Shown: one piece after another, positions 46,712-55,063 of the stretch | Layout: every line of letters begins with the position of its first letter | Numbering within the stretch: position 1 is the first letter of the stretch | Origin: an uncultured Pseudomonadales bacterium | Lineage (GTDB): Bacteria; Pseudomonadota; Gammaproteobacteria; Pseudomonadales; Azotimanducaceae | Reading direction: 5' to 3' | Assembly (NCBI GenBank): GCA_943787425.1 | Contig: CALSMJ010000001.1 | Coordinates: 372,001 to 436,000, forward strand | Length of the DNA: 64,000 nucleotides | The notes under the pieces: model-generated | The model's input: the letters and a program-made list of their open reading frames with translations, nothing else | What the model was told of the DNA's origin: nothing | Databases searched by the model: none | Translations under genes and position numbers: made by a program

Positions 46712-47368
46712 ATGGAATTTTCAGACACCGTTAAAAGACGATCCTCGATTCGAGCCTTTACCAACACGCCCGTTTCAAACGCCCAAATTACCGCTTTACT
46801 GGATCTGGCAGCCCGGTCACCCTCCGGCGGCAATGTTCAACCTTGGCGGATTTTTGTCCTAAACGACGACGTTATGGCACGCTTCAAGCAAGCTGTTCAA
46901 GAAAACCCTTCTGCCGAGCAGCCCAGCTACGCCATCTATCCTGATCAATTAAAAGATCCTTACCGCACCGCACGATTTGAAGTCGGCGAAATGATGTACG
47001 CACTGCTCGATATTCCGCGGGATGATCGTGCTGGGCGCTTTGCGCGGTTAGCAGAAAATTATCAATTTTTCGGCGCGCCCGCTGCCATTTTTTGCTTTGT
47101 CGACCGCCAGATGGGGCCGCCCCAATGGTCTGACCTGGGCATGTTTTTACAGACCTTCATGCTTGCGGCAACCGATGCCGGCTTGGCAACCTGTGCCCAA
47201 GAAGCCTGGGCCATGAAACCCGAAACAGTGGCGCAGTTTGTCGGCGCGCCGGATGAGCTCATGCTTTTCTGTGGCGTTGCGATCGGACATGCGGATCCAA
47301 CCGCCCCTGTCAACGGGCTCGTCAGCAAGCGTTTTTCGGTTGCTGAATTTACAACGTTTGTTTCTTAA
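46712..47368 (+). CDS. Nitroreductase family flavoprotein
   Basis: FMN-dependent NAD(P)H oxidoreductase of about 218 residues. FMN-binding segments are clear: TVKRRSSIRAFTNTPVSNAQ, LDLAARSPSGGNVQPWRIFV, MFLQTFMLAATDAGLATCAQ and the late GVAIGHADP. Homologues reduce nitroaromatics or quinones or saturate enones. The start at 46712 is preferred over the GTG at 46673; AAGAG lies upstream. Not linked to a visible operon. Confidence 0.9.
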   Translation: MEFSDTVKRRSSIRAFTNTPVSNAQITALLDLAARSPSGGNVQPWRIFVLNDDVMARFKQAVQENPSAEQPSYAIYPDQLKDPYRTARFEVGEMMYALLDIPRDDRAGRFARLAENYQFFGAPAAIFCFVDRQMGPPQWSDLGMFLQTFMLAATDAGLATCAQEAWAMKPETVAQFVGAPDELMLFCGVAIGHADPTAPVNGLVSKRFSVAEFTTFVS

Positions 47369-47675
47369 CGAGCTTAATTCACTTCATTAAGAGCCTACTG
47401 ACTTAACACAGCAAAATGCCCAGTTCAGAAGCCTTTAGCGGTTCTGGTATAAGCCTTTAGCGGTTTTTAATAAAAGCCTTTAGCGGTTTTTTATAACACG
47501 CCTTAGCCGCTTTTGATTAAGCCCTGCCTTTTTTAATCTGAATCCGCCGCCCGCTTATCCGCCTGAACAGAACGTTGGTGGTGCTTTGACAGCGTCTGAG
47601 AAGCACCGCCCGACTCCGCGGTTGACACGGCCATTTCGAAATTTGATTCTCGAATTAGTGTCCCGAGGCTTGACA
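47369..47675. other. Intergenic region between nitroreductase and imuA
   Basis: About 310 bases with a run of imperfect direct repeats (47429-47519), listed separately, and ending with the imuAB promoter. Nothing else recognised. Confidence 0.6.
47429..47519. repeat. Imperfect tandem repeat, about 22-bp unit, four copies
   Basis: Copies of AAGCCTTTAGCGGTTTTTxATA. Three are close and the fourth (ACACGCCTTAGCCGCTTTTGATT) is degenerate. They lie between the nitroreductase and imuA genes. The repeats contain a 3' T-run each, but form no strong hairpin. Confidence 0.7.
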
Positions 47676-47698
47676 AAGTACTGTATTTATATACAGTA
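47670..47698 (+). promoter_or_regulatory. imuAB promoter overlapped by a LexA (SOS) box
   Basis: TTGACA (-35) at 47670-47675 is followed by TACTGTATTTATATACAGTA at 47679-47698, a perfect match to the gammaproteobacterial consensus CTGT-N8-ACAG. The palindrome extends to 47676-47701 with arms AAGTACTGTAT and ATACAGTACTT around TTAT. A weak -10 (TACAGT, 47692-47697) would lie inside the box. LexA bound here would block RNA polymerase. Confidence 0.9.
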
Positions 47699-47748
47699 CT
47701 TGTAAGGAATGAAAATACTTAGCCAAACCCGAACGAGCCCAAACAGCT

Positions 47749-47790
47749 CGCTATTTAACAGATCACTATTTAACAGGTCACTATTTATCA
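47749..47790 (+). repeat. 15-bp direct repeat in the imuA leader
   Basis: Three copies of TCACTATTTAACAG(G) in tandem (the first begins CGC; the third ends TTATCAG) lie between the LexA box and imuA. They are in frame in a 61-codon reading frame (47709-47894) where they encode repeated SLFNR. Confidence 0.7.
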
Positions 47791-47916
47791 GAAATCAGAA
47801 CGCATCAAGCAATGCGTGCAATATTGCCCAACCCGTTGCGTCCACGACAAAGAGCGCCGCGTCCAACACAATGCAGAGCCTGCAAACCCTATAGAGCAAG
47901 ATACCCAACCACCGCC

Positions 47917-48843
47917 ATGAACAAAATTACGCTGCCTTCCAACACGAACCAAGATCTTAACAACGTCAGCTCGGCAGCTTTACATCATGACGGCTTGAAG
48001 CCCCGTTCTGAGGCAATTAATAACTTACTTGCCGCACCAACACTGTGGCGCGCAAGTCATCACCAAAGCAGTCTTGATCATCAAACTGTGCTACCCAGCG
48101 GCTATCGACAGCTCGACAAAGCCCTACCCAATAACGGCTGGCCAACCCAGGGCGTCACAGAACTCCTGATCAAACAATCTGGCATCGGTGAATTACAAAT
48201 ATTATTACCCGCCTTGGCCAACCTAAGTCAGCGCCGTCCACACTGGATCGTGTGGATCTCGCCACCGCACTTGCCTTACGCACCCGCACTGTATGCGGCT
48301 GGGCTTCGCCTTGACCGCATATTGATCATCCAACCCAAAACAGCCAAAGAGGCCCTCTGGTCAGCAGAGCAATGCCTGAAATCACAGGCCTGCAGCGCTG
48401 TTTTAATGTGGCCGGAAAAAAATATCCGGCCACACGCAATCAGGCGACTGCAAGTCGCAAGTAAAACCAACCAGACTTGGCAACTGCTGTTTCGAGACCT
48501 TAACGCTCAACAAATGCCCTCTCCGGCCCCCTTAAGAATTGCGCTAACCGCCAGTGAGCACTTGCATAGCAAGCGAGCTCACCAGCATCAAGTTCGTGTT
48601 GAAGTCGTCAAGCGCGCCGGCGGCTGGGCCAGCCCGGCTTTTGATCTCACCTTACCCTTGGCATCGAACAGCACTGCCTTTAAGTCAATTACGGCCATCC
48701 CAGCCGTGCGTCCAACCGCCTCAAATACCAGCAGAGGTGCATTAACAGCCGTTATCTCGCCACACATCGATAAGCCCCTAGAGCCGCTCCCCAACGCAAC
48801 CATACCCCAGGACACCCTCCACGCTTATAACCCGCTCGCTTAA
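47917..48843 (+). CDS. imuA: ImuA (SulA/RecA-like SOS mutagenesis protein)
   Basis: RecA/SulA-like protein of the ImuA family, about 308 residues. It occurs with ImuB in SOS mutagenesis. LLAAPTLWRASH precedes the region LPSGYRQLDKALPNNGWPTQ and GVTELLIKQSGIGELQILLPALAN. Later come WIVWISPPHLPYAPALYAAG and LRLDRILIIQP. No Walker A lysine motif is seen, as is usual for ImuA. The start at 47917 (MNKITL) is tentative; in-frame starts go back to 47812 and no ribosome site is clear. Controlled by the LexA box 220 bases upstream. The imuB gene begins 4 bases after the stop. Confidence 0.85.
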   Translation: MNKITLPSNTNQDLNNVSSAALHHDGLKPRSEAINNLLAAPTLWRASHHQSSLDHQTVLPSGYRQLDKALPNNGWPTQGVTELLIKQSGIGELQILLPALANLSQRRPHWIVWISPPHLPYAPALYAAGLRLDRILIIQPKTAKEALWSAEQCLKSQACSAVLMWPEKNIRPHAIRRLQVASKTNQTWQLLFRDLNAQQMPSPAPLRIALTASEHLHSKRAHQHQVRVEVVKRAGGWASPAFDLTLPLASNSTAFKSITAIPAVRPTASNTSRGALTAVISPHIDKPLEPLPNATIPQDTLHAYNPLA

Positions 48844-48847
48844 AAAC

Positions 48848-50377
48848 ATGCGTAAAAAAGTCCAACCCAAACTATGGCTCTGCCTTTATCTGCCCAACCT
48901 TGCCCTTGAGGTTTTTTATCCAAGCGGACCAAAGCAATCGCTAAACGACGGCCTTAAACCGATTGCCATCATTCAACAGCAACGTATTGAAGCACTGTCC
49001 TATCACGCCGCAACGACCGGCCTTACGGTTGGCACCCTGGCCAGTCATGCCTACGCGTTATGCGAGAACTTGACCTGTATTGAGAGATCCCCGTCAAAAG
49101 AACGCCGTGCGCTTGAACAGATTGCACAATGGCTTTATGAGTTCACGCCCAATGTTTGCCCATATGGTGATCAGCACCTCATCCTTGAGGTTTCAAGTAG
49201 CTTAAAATTATTCTCCGGGCTCAATCACCTCAAACATCTTATTGAAGAAAAAACCATGCACCTTGGCTATTCACCCAAGCTTGGTGTTAGCCAGACGCCA
49301 CTTGCTGCAAAAATTAGTGCCGAAATTGATTGCCCGGATAACCACCTGCAATCGCCAGGCGTTGCCTTAAAAGCCGTACAACTCATTCATTTACAACTGC
49401 CCCCCCCAAGCATTATGAAACTTGAAAAAATGGGCATTACGGTCTTGAAACAATTGACCGATCTGCCTCGCCACACTTTGAAAAAACGATTTGGTGATGC
49501 CTTCATCTATTATCTTGAGCGGTTGTTAGGCGAGCGAGCAGACCCTCAGGCGTTTATCAAGCCCGCACCAAAATTTGAGTCCGATATTTTTTTCATTAAT
49601 ACGATTGATAACCTGCAGTCGTTAATTTTTCCAATCAACCGCTTACTCAACGAGCTCAGTGATTTTTTAACCGCTCGTCAATTTCAGTTACAACATTTCA
49701 GTTTACGACTGAACTATCGAGGCCAACTAAAAAAAGCGCTATCGATCCATTTGGCGGCACCCGACAATGATCCTGACTTATTTCTAAAACTTTCTGAAAT
49801 TAAGCTCAATCAAGTTCAAGCCGTGCAGACAGTCGATGAACTAAGCCTTCGAGCCGCAGACTTCTATCCTGCAAAACTAAAATCGAGTCAACTTTTTCGC
49901 TCAGCACTTCTGCCTGACACTGCAAGGATGGATCAAACAGCACAATCAAACCAAGCAGCCTTGGATCCTGAAGTCCTCAAGCAGGGCAACGATCTGCTGA
50001 ATCTGCTACAACACCAACTCGAAACAACCGATTGCTTTGGTCTTCGTCTCGGTAACGACCACAGACCAGAGAAAGACTGGGCTCGAACAGATCTTGCGCA
50101 GCACTTTGAGCAAAAAATATCGAACGCCTTACCCAACTGGCCTGAACGTCCCACTTTTTTAATTGATCCCCCAAAACGGCTTCAAAAGCACTTAAACCCG
50201 CTACAACATCCTGACTTTGATTATATTAAAGGCCCTGAGCGGATTAATTCGGCTTGGTGGGATGGTGATGGTCAAAATCGAGACTACTATTTGTATCGAT
50301 ATCGGAAGCAAGTGGTTTATTGGATCTTTTATCGCGCGTTAACGCATCGCTGGTATCTCCACGGTTTATTCTCCTAA
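48848..50377 (+). CDS. imuB: ImuB (DinP-like, catalytically inactive Y-family polymerase homologue)
   Basis: Y-family DNA polymerase homologue, 509 residues. It starts LWLCLYLPNLALEVFY, where the metal-binding Asp of active polymerases is replaced by a neutral segment, as in ImuB. The little-finger part and C-terminal motif GPERINSAWWDGDGQNRDYY, then WIFYRALTHRWYLHGLFS, are the ImuB signature. ImuB bridges DnaE2 and the sliding clamp in other bacteria. No dnaE2 follows here: the next gene is the selenium glutathione peroxidase. Its DNA is A+T-richer than its neighbours. Confidence 0.9.
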   Translation: MRKKVQPKLWLCLYLPNLALEVFYPSGPKQSLNDGLKPIAIIQQQRIEALSYHAATTGLTVGTLASHAYALCENLTCIERSPSKERRALEQIAQWLYEFTPNVCPYGDQHLILEVSSSLKLFSGLNHLKHLIEEKTMHLGYSPKLGVSQTPLAAKISAEIDCPDNHLQSPGVALKAVQLIHLQLPPPSIMKLEKMGITVLKQLTDLPRHTLKKRFGDAFIYYLERLLGERADPQAFIKPAPKFESDIFFINTIDNLQSLIFPINRLLNELSDFLTARQFQLQHFSLRLNYRGQLKKALSIHLAAPDNDPDLFLKLSEIKLNQVQAVQTVDELSLRAADFYPAKLKSSQLFRSALLPDTARMDQTAQSNQAALDPEVLKQGNDLLNLLQHQLETTDCFGLRLGNDHRPEKDWARTDLAQHFEQKISNALPNWPERPTFLIDPPKRLQKHLNPLQHPDFDYIKGPERINSAWWDGDGQNRDYYLYRYRKQVVYWIFYRALTHRWYLHGLFS

Positions 50378-50471
50378 AGCGCTCAGCGCTGCGTCGACGA
50401 CAGACCTTGTCACAGATCTTGTAAAGCCTAAGTGATCGAATAGAATGCACTGACGCAAAGGAGAAAAAACG

Positions 50472-50930
50472 ATGACCGACCTTTATAGCATCACAGCAGA
50501 CAGTATTACCGGCGACAGCATCTCGCTGTCTGAGTATCGCGACCAGGCCCTTTTAATCGTTAACCTGGCCAGCCAGTGAGGCCTTACCGGTCAGTACGCA
50601 GGTCTGCGTACCTTACACAACACAATCGATAATTTGACTGTTTTAGGATTCCCCTGTAACCAGTTCGGCGCCCAAGAACCCGCCAGCAACGATGAAATCC
50701 TTGCCTTCGCGAAGGATCGATTCGACGTAAACTTTCCCATGTTTGCAAAAATTGATGTCAACGGCGATCAAGCCGCGCCACTATACCAGTGGTTGAAAAC
50801 GCAAATTCCGGGCGATATCGGCTGGAACTTTACGAAATACCTTGTTAACTCAAAAGGCGACGTCGTCAAACGTTTTGACCCTCAGGAAACACCCGAGGCG
50901 ATCACTGGGGCGCTGGCTGATTTACTTTAG
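50472..50930 (+). CDS. Selenocysteine-containing glutathione peroxidase
   Basis: Reduces hydroperoxides with thiol; 152 residues if UGA at 50577-50579 is read as selenocysteine at residue 36. The family signature NLASQ-U-GLTGQYAGLR is exact: classical enzymes have NVAS-x-U/C-GxTxQ. The second and third motifs follow in the same frame: LGFPCNQFGAQEPASNDEI with Gln64, and GWNFTKYLVN with the catalytic Trp. AAGGAG lies 9 bases before the ATG. A SECIS hairpin of the classical form follows the UGA at 50594-50611. Without Sec, the gene would be cut to a 35-residue stub and a 98-residue fragment. Confidence 0.93.
50594..50611 (+). promoter_or_regulatory. Bacterial SECIS hairpin of glutathione peroxidase
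   Basis: GTACGCAGGTCTGCGTAC, a perfect stem of seven to eight pairs with GGTC at the tip. The apical sequence GCAGGTCTGC equals that of the E. coli fdhF SECIS element, the SelB-binding site. The tip lies about 22 bases after the UGA, within the accepted distance. Confidence 0.85.
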
Positions 50931-50946
50931 CAACCGGTTGACTGGG

Positions 50947-51214
50947 TTACGTGTTTCGTTTCTTCGGAGGAAGGCCCTTGCGGCGTTTTGATAACACTTG
51001 ATCAATGCGAGTTAATCCGAATTGATCTGTCAGAGCCGATGACGCTTCGCCCAATACTCGGCTCATTCGAAAGGCACCAACCGAAAGATGACGGGATCGC
51101 TGTGTTTTTTTTTCGAAAAAAGCCATGATCCCAAATACCACTGAGGCCTAAGCCAACTCCAATAAAAAGCAGTCCAACTATCCTGTCATCCGAGGCGTCA
51201 ATGCGCGATCCCAT
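50947..51214 (-). pseudogene. Possible small membrane protein broken by a frameshift in an A9 run
   Basis: Two minus-strand frames join at a run of nine A (51110-51118 region). The first gives MGSRIDASDDRIVGLLFIGV followed by GLGLSGIWDHGFFRKK. The other gives TQRSRHLSVGAFRMSRVLGE then ASSALTDQFGLTRIDQVLSK and RRKGLPPKKRNT. A one-base slip would restore about 88 residues with one membrane helix and a basic tail. No family recognised. It may also be a chance pair of frames. Confidence 0.3.
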
Positions 51215-51971
51215 CAGCCCCCCTCCTGCCGAGCGTCGCATGACCTTGTTTGGTAGAAATACCGCCATCGAGGTTTTGGGCGACCCATCTATTGTGACCT
51301 ACCGGGTGCACCTCGCACACTCAAACCGCCCAGGGCCCGCGATCAATGAAATTCTTTCGCTGTGCAAGCAACGCTCGATTCCCGTTAAGCTGCATGACAA
51401 GCAAGCGCTTTCCCGGATCTCCAAAAATGGCCGCCAAGATCAAGGCGTTGCACTCGATATCGCAACCCCCCATCATCAACAACTAGACGCCTTTTTAAAG
51501 GACACAGAGCATGGTTTGACTGAGGCAGGCTGTGAACTGCTGCTGCTCGATGGCATTACCAACCCTCAAAACCTTGGCATGATTATTCGAAGCCTTGCCG
51601 CCTCTAAGATGCAGGGCCTTGTCTTACCCCAAAGAGGTTGTGCTCGTTTAGATCCACTGGTTTATAAGGCCAGTGCGGGTTGCATCCCCAAAGCCAGAAT
51701 CCTTGACTGTGCCACCGTTGAAGATGCCATTAGATTGCTTAAAAGCGCACAGTTCAAATTACTCGGCCTGACGGGTCGGGGCCATGAGACCTTATCCTGC
51801 GCTGACACGGCGCGTCGTAAAGTCTTTTTGCTGGGAAACGAAAGCGAGGGGCTGTCTGATGCGACCTTAAAGGCTTGTGACCACCACGTGGTGATCCCGA
51901 TGCAAAACGACGTCGAGTCTTTAAACGTTGCCGTCACGGCTGGCATCATCGCATTTAGAACGCGGGGTTAG
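51201..51971 (+). CDS. SpoU/TrmH family RNA 2'-O-methyltransferase
   Basis: SAM-dependent ribose methyltransferase with the SPOUT knot, 256 residues. The three motifs are intact: DGITNPQNLGMIIRSLAAS (motif 1, with Asn and Arg), VFLLGNESEGLS (motif 2) and IPMQNDVESLNVAVTAGII (motif 3). The N-terminal substrate-binding domain is short (about 80 residues). Target (rRNA or tRNA) unknown. The frame also opens at 51240, giving a start (MTLFGRNTA) close to the family beginning. Confidence 0.9.
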   Translation: MRDPISPPPAERRMTLFGRNTAIEVLGDPSIVTYRVHLAHSNRPGPAINEILSLCKQRSIPVKLHDKQALSRISKNGRQDQGVALDIATPHHQQLDAFLKDTEHGLTEAGCELLLLDGITNPQNLGMIIRSLAASKMQGLVLPQRGCARLDPLVYKASAGCIPKARILDCATVEDAIRLLKSAQFKLLGLTGRGHETLSCADTARRKVFLLGNESEGLSDATLKACDHHVVIPMQNDVESLNVAVTAGIIAFRTRG

Positions 51972-52060
51972 CCCCTAAAGAGATGCTTTCGGTTAGAATA
52001 CGCTGATATCCGATACACTTTTCTTGTAATATACCGTCACCTTAGGATACTCCCCACGCT

Positions 52061-53978
52061 ATGAAACGCACGCTTCTTTTGACCGCCTACTTCGCCTGTT
52101 TAGTTTTAACAATCGGTTGTGGTGAGGACCCTGGCTTTGACAAGTTTGCACCTAGCCCGTCTGGCTCAATTCGCTTTGTGAATGCTGTAACCGATGCACC
52201 CTCTTTAGTCGTTGAGTTTGGTACTCAATCCATTGGCAACACGCCTTTTGGGCAATTCAGTAGCATTACTTCGGTGATTCCTGGTTTAGAGCGGAACACC
52301 CAAATCAGTTATGTAAAAGATAACCAACTAGAGGTCATCGCGAACTTGTCGGTATTGGTCCCTGAAGATCAACTAAAAACCCTGGTCCTGACTGGCACCA
52401 TGGCCAATCCTACCGTGATCGAAGTGCTTGAAGACCTTTCTGTCCCAGCCGATACCGACACCACCACAACGCTACGAATTGCCAATGCGGCAGGTACTTT
52501 AAATGACACCATCGTGCTAACCATTTTTGATTCAACCGCAACCGAAACACCGATTGCTGAACTCCTGGTCGAGCCTGGCGAAGTCAGCGAAACCCTCACC
52601 GTAGAGAGCACCGCAACGTTATCAATTCAGGCGACCAATTCCACTGGAGACGTCATCTGGGCCTCTGATGATTTTTTGGTCACCACCGGCATCCGCCCCA
52701 TTATCGTATTGCTTGACACGTTTGGCCCGAGTCCAAGCCAAAGCCCAATTCAGGGGCTATATGCCACCATCAACGGCACTTTCGGCTTTCCAAATGAAAC
52801 GTTCACAGCCAGCGTCCGCGTTTTGAACGCAGTGCCCGATCAAACCTCGATTGACCTGTATCAACGCTCGGCCCAGTCATCAACACCCGGAGTCGTTAGC
52901 ATCGAAGCCGAGGCCGCTGCGAGTTCAGGCAGCTATACCGTCTCAGTTCAGCAGCTGGCAATCCCAGAAATTTATCAAACGAGCGCCAGTTTTGAAGCAA
53001 GCACCACGAAAATTGGAACCGGCACACTCGTCATGACAAATGGCTTTACAACCACCAATGTTTTGATTGATGAGGACAACTCTAGCGTTGAAGGCATCAC
53101 GACGGCTATCAACACGGCTGATAATGGAGATGCAACCGCCACCGTCATAACAGACGCCGATGGTCAAATTTATCTGCAGATCACAACCCTTGACTATCAA
53201 GAAAGCAATCAGCTAACCATTGTGGTTGACGACGATGATGACAATGATTCGGACGCTTCAGGCCTATCGCAACTAGCAACGGCTCAATTGAGCGTTGTCA
53301 CCGAAGCTGTCAACGCAATCATCACAGTCAATGGCGTTAGCTCTGAACGAGCAACAAACGCAATCAAAGATGTTATCGATGACGTCACACTCTTTCTTTT
53401 GGGACTCTCCCCAGTTGATACTGAGGTTGAGGTTGAAATCACCCAGCAATCTTTGGTGGTTGAAGATCTTTTGTATTCAGACGTTTCGCCCTACTTCACC
53501 ACCACAACGGGCAGCGTCGTTTTTACTGCGACCATCGCGAACGATCCAAGCACCGAGCTCTTCAGTGATCGCTTTGCAGTGGAGAAAAATCAACATTATA
53601 TGCTGGCGGTCAGCGGAACCGGCGACGAGGTTGCTGCCGGAATCACTGCGGAGGCGTACAGACCTGTTGCAACTGAATCGCGCTTCTCGATATTGCATGC
53701 CGCGCCATCAGCTTCAGAGCTTGACGTTTACGTGCTCAAAAGTGATGCAAACCTGAAGCGACAGTAATCCGACAGGTAACAATATCGTGCCATTGGTGAC
53801 CGGCCAGTTCGGGCTAGCGCCAGAAACCTACAATCTCACCATCACTGAAGCGGAGAGCAAGACTGTACTTGCCGGACCTGAAAGCATTGACGCGACTGCA
53901 AATGGCTTTTCCCGCTATATTGTGCTGGATGCCGAAGGTGGTGGCGTCCCGCTGCAATTGATTCAGCTCGACGACTAG
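52061..53978 (+). CDS. DUF4397 domain lipoprotein, with an apparent one-base frameshift near the C-terminus
   Basis: Secreted lipoprotein, about 638 residues when restored. A signal peptide with lipobox LTIGC gives Cys20. DUF4397-type beta domains follow: IRFVNAVTDAPSLVVEFGTQ, a middle copy VRVLNAVPDQTSIDLYQRSA and a late copy ILHAAPSASELDVYVLKSDA. An acidic loop VVDDDDDNDSD may bind calcium. The main frame ends at 53767 after NLKRQ. Removing one A at 53756-53757 restores NLSDSNPTGNNIVPLVTGQF and continues to LIQLDD at 53978, the expected family end. The stop shares a CTAG with the stop of the convergent MDR gene. Confidence 0.82.
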
Positions 53979-54916
53979 CACTGATCGGGCTCGAGTAGCA
54001 CCTTGAAGTACTTAGGCTCTTTAGCAGCCTCCAATGCCGAATCAATCGCAGAGAACGGATAGCAAACCGATAAAGGTGCGCTCAGATGACCCGCGCCCAA
54101 CCAAGCCAGGGCCTTATCCATCGGCCCGCAGCGCGAGCCTAATACAGTCAATTCTTTTACCATAATCGGACTCAAATCAACCCCAACAGCGTCGGTCAGC
54201 GTGCTCTTCAAGACCAATATGGCTTGTGGTGTTGCAGCGTGCAACGCTGTTGTAAGACCGGAGGACGACCCCGAGCAGTCCACAAGCCAACCAAAAGAAT
54301 CCGGTTGAATACTGGTCACGACTTGAATGCTTTTATTTTGAAGGTGCGCCGCTCGCGCTCGGCTGCGCACCAAGATGGTAACCTTGCAATCAACGCTTGC
54401 CAGCACTTCTGCAACCAAAAGCCCTAACCGGCCAGCACCAATCACCAGGACTCGACTGGGCAAAGGTTTTGGCATTTGCTCAATAATTTCGAGCGCAGCT
54501 GCCACCGGTTCAGCCAGCACTGCAAGCCCATCCGGCAGGCGCTCATCGACCGTAATTAAATTTTTATTCGGCACCGAAAGAAACTGCGCGAAGGCACCAG
54601 CACGCTGATGAATACCGATGACGACGCGCTCGGCGCAATGACGATGCGCGCCCGCTTGGCAGCGCAGGCACTGCCCGCAGCCTAAATTGATATCCGCAAC
54701 AACACGCTGCCCCGAGAGCGCCCCCGAGACCACCCGTCCAATAAATTCATGCCCGGGAATACCATCAAAATCATAGTATCCACGAGCCAATTCCAGATCC
54801 GTACCACAAATTCCCGCGACCTGGACAGCAACCAATGACTCATCCAAACCAATAACCGGGTCTAGCAGGTCGGATTTAAACGCCCAGGATCCTTTTGATA
54901 ACCAAAGTCCTTGCAT
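53975..54916 (-). CDS. Zinc-dependent MDR alcohol dehydrogenase
   Basis: Medium-chain dehydrogenase/reductase of 313 residues. Catalytic zinc ligands are in VAGICGTDLELARGYYDFDG and IPGHEFIGRV. The structural zinc lobe is CGQCLRCQAGAHRHC. The NAD fold is VLVIGAGRLGLLVAEVLASV. It is somewhat shorter than typical (about 340), with a compact C-terminal part. The substrate could be a threonine, sorbitol or glucose analogue; nothing in the context decides. Converges on the DUF4397 gene. Confidence 0.88.
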   Translation of the reverse strand: MQGLWLSKGSWAFKSDLLDPVIGLDESLVAVQVAGICGTDLELARGYYDFDGIPGHEFIGRVVSGALSGQRVVADINLGCGQCLRCQAGAHRHCAERVVIGIHQRAGAFAQFLSVPNKNLITVDERLPDGLAVLAEPVAAALEIIEQMPKPLPSRVLVIGAGRLGLLVAEVLASVDCKVTILVRSRARAAHLQNKSIQVVTSIQPDSFGWLVDCSGSSSGLTTALHAATPQAILVLKSTLTDAVGVDLSPIMVKELTVLGSRCGPMDKALAWLGAGHLSAPLSVCYPFSAIDSALEAAKEPKYFKVLLEPDQC

Positions 54917-55063
54917 GTGGCTCCCTGAAACCTTTTATCCAAATTCTTTACCGCAAGTCCGCGCAGGACGATCATGTTATGCAGTAGTCTACCGCAGCGA
55001 CAGAGAATTTCCTTTGCTGCGGCCTTGGTTTATTCTTGCAGCTCATCCGCTGAGGAACCGTTT

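Noticed and set aside
47709-47894. 61-codon frame as a standalone gene
   Set aside because: Kept only as a finding: the ribosome site abuts the ATG and the peptide is repeat-derived.
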